A DNA stretch of 64,000 nucleotides, taken from the NCBI GenBank assembly GCA_050084985.1, contig JBITNC010000001.1, forward strand, positions 200,446,001-200,510,000, read 5' to 3'. This stretch comes from Nageia nagi. Lineage: Eukaryota > Pinophyta. This document shows, in pieces, positions 58,501 through 64,000 of the stretch (position 1 is its first letter; each line of letters begins with the position of its first letter). The translations under genes were made by a program, and so were the position numbers. The notes beneath the pieces were generated by a model. The model did not search any database. It saw nothing but the letters and a program-made list of their open reading frames with translations, and was not told the DNA's origin.

Positions 58501-60699
58501 TATTGAATATGTTCTAAAACCAATAAATTATATTTTCTAAAAATACTTGAAAGCCTATAAACCATGCTCATTATGTGTATCTCCTATGATCATTGCATTC
58601 CATAAGATTATCTCACAACCATGGCTTGGTGGTACTTTATTCTATAAATACTCTAAATACAACCTAATATTTGTTATGTTACATCTTTTTATAATAATAT
58701 GATTTATCTTTATATTAGTCATAAAATAAAATAATTTAATTCATACCTACTAGAAGGTTCTTTATAAATCAAATGGTTGTATTAGGGTTTGTATTTAACA
58801 ACTCAAATATTGGTAAGCTTTTGTAAATGATAGGAGAAGTGATAAATTTAAGGAAAGTACCAATCAATTTGGTGTGGTAGTTTATATTTTTTGTATGTTC
58901 ATGTGAATTTTATGAATTTTATCTCCCTAATAAATTTATACACTATTTTCTTTATTTCATTATAATTAGTGAGGTAAAGGAACAAAAAAAAATGTTGTTT
59001 CTTTATTTCATTATGTCCCTTTAAGGAAGTTTATTTCTCTAGTATCTTAGGACTAAGTCTAAGAAAGTTTCCTATATAGTGCTTATTGTACTTGAAGTCT
59101 TTAAAAGGTATTTGGTTTGAATTTTACAAGTATAAATCAAAGGAATCAATTGGATCAAGGAACATATGGAGTCTTGATCACTAACATAGTTTTAATATTT
59201 ACCTTACAATATGATACCATCATATATTATGAGGTGAAACTTTTAGTAATTTGAATTATTTCATGATTTAATGGTAGCATAATTTATTATTAAGAGTCAA
59301 TTTTGCTACACTTAATTGAACTAGTAGTAACTCAATGGATATATTGTTCTATAATGTCTTTAAATCAATAAGGGAAATGATCTCTCTTTTATCAATAGTT
59401 CCATTATTTTACTAATGTTATATTTTATTTATATTGATGTTTAATTAATACCTAAATTTTAGTAATGAATTCCAAAAGAGATTATGCTTGTATTATTCCC
59501 TTCCTACAACACAACTACATGATCATTGTAGTTAAAGACTTTGTTATAATAAATCATTTACTAGAAAAAGCTTCATTCCATTTCTAAAGAAATTATCCTT
59601 TAATAAATCACTAATAATGATAATATGAATATTGTACATCCTTAAAGTGGTGAAAATGGTTTGCATTCCTTACAATAATTTCTCATGCAAAAATTTTAGA
59701 GGGGAACTTTATTATAGAGTGAAAGTTACCACATACTAGAAGGTTCTTCATATGTTGAATATTTATGCTAGAGTGTAGATTAATAAGAATAAATTAAATT
59801 TATTATTCACATTATGATTTTATAAAATAATAATATTGCACCAATATAAATGTTGTTTCTTAAATCTCTACAAATTGGGTCAAATCCCAAATGATGAAAA
59901 CTAACTAGATTGGATTCCTCTAACATTTTAATGAACTAATCTATGAGTCTAACAACCTTAATACATTGGAAGAATAATTACCATAAATTTGTAGAAGCAT
60001 AAATGTTTATGTTATTTATCTTGAACAATATTGTAATGAAATAAAAATAATTAAATCAATGAATAAGAGTATAATGTATCCTTTCATATAGGTGATGTCA
60101 AGAGACACTGTGAGTAGTATTGGGGGTATAATATCATAGTTAACCTATCTACTATATTAGGTTAGGATCCAATTTGATAAGAAATGTCAAGAATTATTCT
60201 TCCTTTTATATATTGTAAAATAAAAAATAATAATATTAGTTGACATTCCACAATAACAAGAAAGCATTGATAATCTCTAGATTATTAAAGAATATAATCA
60301 CGATTAAGATATTTAGATTTAACTAGCACATTATTAGCAGTATTATATTTTATATTCTATATATATACATACTTTAAATATTATTTATTCAAAATACCAT
60401 AAATTTTATTAATTGGGTAAATGTATTAATAATAAAAAAAAAGAGTTTTGAAAACTTCTCTAAATCTTTTATGGCCCAAAAAGTGCAAAATATGAGATTT
60501 TGCCAAACTAAAGCTACAATGAAGTATTAAACAAATAAATGAAGTACTAGTATATCTATATTAAAAATGAAGCATTATATTTGTTAACTATTTGTAGAAA
60601 CTAATTAGCTTTCTGCTGCCATAGGAATTTTGGCATAAAAATTGTTAATATTGTACTAACCCATTGCATTCCTATATCAAAACCTAACTTCGCCATGTC
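58501..60699. other. AT-rich DNA without recognisable gene
   Basis: No gene, LTR boundary or tandem array recognised in 2.2 kb. Confidence 0.5.
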
Positions 60700-61133
60700 C
60701 TCTCCATATTGAAATCTAAAGTGAAATTTTATTATAAGCTAGAAGATTTAAAAAGGAATTTTAACTAATATAACAATAAAATATAAAATATCAATAGATT
60801 TGAAATGCAACATAACATATAATACGAATAATGTAATTTAGAATGATAACAAGATAGTAGAATAAGATAACTTTGTTAAATAGAAATATGAATCAAAAGG
60901 CTCTTCAAAGGGGTTTCCTCCATATACCTTAAGAAATAAACATATTTTCCAAGATGATATATTTAATCCTCTTAAACATATTTATAATCATGTTATCCTA
61001 ACCCTAATTGGTGGTTCATTACAAAATGATAATTCACTTTACAAAAGTATGTCGATTCATATCACAAGTCAATACAAGTTGATAATTAAATAAACTATTA
61101 ACATAAGTAAATATTAGGATATAGGATCCTAAC
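60700..61133 (-). repeat. 3' LTR of the minus-strand chromovirus
   Basis: Begins TGTTAGGATCCTATATCCTA and keeps TATAAATATG and ATCTTGGAAAATATG, as in the plus-strand LTRs. The inner half is recognisable but the outer end is decayed, so 60700 is approximate. Confidence 0.65.
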
Positions 61134-61139
61134 ATGCCA

Positions 61140-62240
61140 TCCCTCTTAGAAATAAGATTTATCCTTAAATATGAAATAAGGAAAATTGTTAGTGGATATG
61201 ATGAAGTACCACCCAAGTCACATCCTCAAGTGCCAATTTGTGTCACTAGATAAGAACTTATGTAATGATGTAGTTACAAAGCTGATGGGTGCATAATTAT
61301 AAAAAATACTTTATCTTTAATCATTATGGAGACATATTATATAAATTTAGGTAACTCTATTTGTATATTTACCTATGAACCCAGTACCTTCTTGAGATAA
61401 GAAAATAAAATATTAGATAAACATTTAAGGATATAGGTAACTCTGACTTATATCTTGTAGGTCCAATGCATTTGATGATTTTGTAAGGCCCATAAAACTT
61501 CAAATATAAATTTTAAGATCCATTTAGCTTGATATTATTTTTTTGATATGGTTGAACTCATAAGAAAACCATATCCCCTTCTTAAATTTTTGTTTGAACC
61601 ATTATTTATAAGCTTGTTGTTTCATGTGATGTTAAGAAGTCTACAATTTTTCTTGAAGAATACATAGGATATCCCCTTGAGTGGTTAATATGGTGTTAAC
61701 TACTTATAGATTGGTGTTATATAGACCATAAAAGACCATTATGGATGGATTTTGACATATAAATGCTTTATAGGGAGTTATCTTAATGAAAGTATGATAC
61801 AAAGTATTATGCTCCATTCTTCCGAAGGAAGACACTTAATCCAATGAATTGGTTGGGACAAATAAAAATAATGTATAAGTTTTTAGGCACTTATTCACAA
61901 TTTTTATATAGCCATAAGTTTGGGGATGATAGGTAGAACTCATATTGAGCTATGTACCTTGAAGCTTGAATCATTTTTACCAAAAATTATTAGCAAAGTG
62001 GGGTTGTGATCATTGAATATAGTAGAGGGGATACCATGGAGCTTGAAAATTTTATCAATAAAATTTAATCCACATTAACAACTTTGTATGGATGAGCTAT
62101 GGATAAAAACTATTCATATATAGATATCTTATCCATCACCTCCATGATAAAAGATTTCCCATACAATTTTAGAAGACCTTGGATGAAATCCATTGAGATA
62201 TTAGTCAAGTTTATTGGGATGTTATTTATAGTCTTTTTCT
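61140..62240 (-). pseudogene. chromovirus integrase and chromodomain remnant
   Basis: From the 5' side: ISMDFIQGLLKLYGKSFIME near 62200, then KIFKLHGIPSTIFNDHNPTL near 62030. QPIHWIKCLPSEEWS follows near 61840 and FIFEVLWALQNHQMHWTYKI near 61490, then a poor chromodomain and FLISYLRINLISKRDGM near 61160. These are integrase core and C-terminal phrases in order. Stops and shifts are frequent; the catalytic Asp expected in the first segment is replaced or out of frame. Confidence 0.75.
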
Positions 62241-62400
62241 TAATACAACTTTATCTTGGTAGTTTTCATATGCCTCTCTTTAATTATTTTTTATATATTT
62301 TTTTATTTTATTCCACCTACCAAACATAGCATAAATGTTAAATATAGGCACATACATATTTGAGAGAAGGGAAAAATTGTTGATCTATTATGCATATTAG

Positions 62401-62840
62401 CAAAAAAAACACTTGTCTTATTAATGCTCCCATATTTTTAATATATGTATATCAAGGTTGTTATCGTAATTGCATGCAAAATAAATGGCCCAAACCAAAC
62501 ACCCTTACTGGATCTCTTTTGTAAGGTTTGTTGTTCATGTTAGAATTCATACATTACTATTGGAAATCAAGTCAATATACTTGCTAGAAAAACCTTAAAC
62601 TTGTGCATCTTATATGCCAAAATTTAGGTTGAAACATTACCTACCAAGCTTGACCCAATGTGCATTCTAGATTTACTAAGTGTAAGGTTGGAAATATTTT
62701 CTAGATAAATGTGTTAATGAGGGAGTGTTCATCTCTAAACTATATCGTATAGATATTGTATAATGTGTGATATTTCTTACTTTGTATGTTGTATTGATTT
62801 TTATTTTTTTGTATGAGGAAAATGTTTATCTAAAATTTTG
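62401..62840. other. AT-rich DNA without recognisable gene
   Basis: Nothing assigned; may hold further decayed pol sequence of the minus-strand chromovirus. Confidence 0.4.
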
Positions 62841-62986
62841 CATGATGTTATTTATAATAACAATTTAGGAATATGATGTTAAATATTAATATTACTAACA
62901 CCTTATGATAATACATGATGTTATTTATAATAATAATTTAGGAATATGATGTTAAATTTTAATATTACTAACACCTTATGATAATA
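62841..62986. repeat. 73-bp tandem duplication
   Basis: CATGATGTTATTTATAATAA begins at 62841 and again at 62914. The two 73-bp units differ at only a few bases, making this one of the youngest events visible in the window. Confidence 0.9.
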
Positions 62987-63494
62987 TACTCACTATGTTG
63001 CTATGATATGAGTAAACTATTAAGCCTCACAAGTTATATTGGAGTATTATGATATGGTAGATAATAGTATTCCTTTGTGGTGAAAATTATGTTTTATAAA
63101 GTATGAAAAAAATGTACCATGCTGTTATGTAATTTATTTCATACAAGTTCTCTATTAGTAAGGCATCAATTGAAATGTCCTACTTTATAATACAAAATAG
63201 AATCCAAATTTCACACCAATTTGTTTTTACTTAATGATTCAACTTGAATGACAACAACATTAACCATTTCAAAAAAATATAAATCTAATGTAAAAAATAT
63301 CATTTTTCAAGTGTTCAACATTCATATCAAATTAAAAGTAATCACTATTTTGAGATATTTGTTAAACATAACATCATATTCCTTTAAAATACAATCATGG
63401 AAAATAAATACATATTTCTAATATAAAGTTTGATATACACTTAATTCAAAAGTATAACTCATTTTCATTTAATATAGGTATGAATCTTTTCAAT
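62987..63494. other. AT-rich DNA without recognisable gene
   Basis: Nothing recognised. Confidence 0.5.
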
Positions 63495-63947
63495 TCACAA
63501 TTCATTAAATAAAGTGTTGATATGTGTTTTGGTACACTTAGGTTTTTGGTCTAAATGAACTAAATACATATAAATATTTATATATGTATTATCTAAGCTA
63601 AATAACTTAAATAAAAATATATGAATAATGAAAAAATAATTGATGTTAGAATGTAAAATGAATGCACACATTAAAGAGAAAAGAATAAAGTGTAGGATAA
63701 ATACTTGTGTGTTCTTACTTGTAGCATAGTTGAGAATATATAGGATGAACTTGTCAAAGATATGTGATCTTGCTGTATGAACCCCATGACCAACTATAAA
63801 AAGAATCCCATCATGGGTGCTAGGCTCTAAGAACTCAATATGGGTGCACACTTGAGTGTGAGCACTAACATTCTGATAGAATAAGGGCTTACAACAAGGA
63901 TCAATGATAGTAGATACGATGATAACATAAATCAAGCATATGATCAT
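63495..63947 (-). CDS. open frame of unknown nature, possibly one exon
   Basis: 150 codons are open on the minus strand, the second longest uninterrupted frame in the window. I recognise no family. The first 76 codons (HTQVCTHIEFLEPSTHDGIL, FIVGHGVHTARSHIFDKFIL) are of mixed composition. A good donor CTACAA|GTAAGAAC falls at 63718, after which the frame becomes Phe/Ile/Leu-rich, as intron sequence would. So a real exon at 63719-63947 is conceivable. With no homolog known to me this may also be chance. Confidence 0.2.
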   Translation of the reverse strand: MIICLIYVIIVSTIIDPCCKPLFYQNVSAHTQVCTHIEFLEPSTHDGILFIVGHGVHTARSHIFDKFILYILNYATSKNTQVFILHFILFSLMCAFILHSNINYFFIIHIFLFKLFSLDNTYINIYMYLVHLDQKPKCTKTHINTLFNEL

Positions 63948-64000
63948 AAATATGGATGAAAAATAATTTCTTGAGTGATAACAAGATTCTAATATTAATA

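Larger units (their letters stand above)
60700..62400 (-). mobile_element. second chromovirus copy, minus strand, 5' truncated
   Basis: An LTR of the same family as 30457/57323 lies at about 60700-61133 in minus orientation (TGTTAGGATCCTATATCCTA start at 61133). Upstream on the minus strand is integrase with a decayed chromodomain. Nothing 5' of integrase is recognisable beyond about 62400. Confidence 0.75.

Overview
This window looks like intergenic DNA from a land plant with a large, repeat-rich nuclear genome, possibly a gymnosperm. I see almost no CpG, strong AT bias, LTR retrotransposons of both the Copia and Gypsy superfamilies, relics of DNA transposons, a plant-mobile-domain (PMD) pseudogene and a pentatricopeptide (PPR) fragment. 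No intact host gene was found. Every protein-coding stretch I can identify is interrupted by stops or frameshifts, so 'pseudogene' is the right reading nearly everywhere. The species cannot be named from this sequence alone.

Layout. 1-4.3 kb: AT-rich DNA with a GC-rich patch and an 85-bp tandem array in strict register (2650-3244). 4.3-8.9 kb: a minus-strand Tat/Ogre-like Gypsy element (5' LTR, gag, protease-region, RT, RNase H; 3' end lost). 8.9-10.5 kb: minus-strand PMD/coiled-coil pseudogene with a recognisable intron. 10.5-14.9 kb: minus-strand Copia element with its 3' LTR but no 5' LTR. 15.3-29.8 kb: two direct copies of a ~1.4 kb segment. The first is split by a 1.86-kb non-autonomous LTR element and by an 8.7-kb Copia element (18450-27125). 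The second copy preserves both uninterrupted target sites.

30.5-57.7 kb: a pair of 393-bp LTRs encloses scattered gag, RT/RNase H, integrase and chromodomain pieces of one chromovirus-type Gypsy element, apparently expanded to 27 kb by nested insertions. Inside it lie (a) a CACTA-like end followed by a minus-strand seven-exon gene relic (31.8-36.8 kb); (b) a TTAGGG-like telomere-type tract (36.8-37.7 kb); (c) a block with a plus-strand hAT-like transposase relic and a minus-strand multi-exon gene relic in convergent orientation, with 25-26 bp repeat arrays to the left, between and to the right, the outer two inverted relative to each other (39.3-46.8 kb); and (d) a 6-kb block of nested direct repeats (50.7-56.7 kb). 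58.2-58.5 kb carries a PPR fragment; 60.7-62.4 kb carries a second chromovirus in minus orientation; the rest is featureless AT-rich DNA.

The genes do not form a working pathway. What the window records is transposon nesting, with decay dominated by changes such as CAA/CAG to TAA/TAG and TGG to TGA. The most unusual structure is the array-gene-array-gene-array block at 39.3-46.8 kb, which may be an undescribed large DNA transposon.
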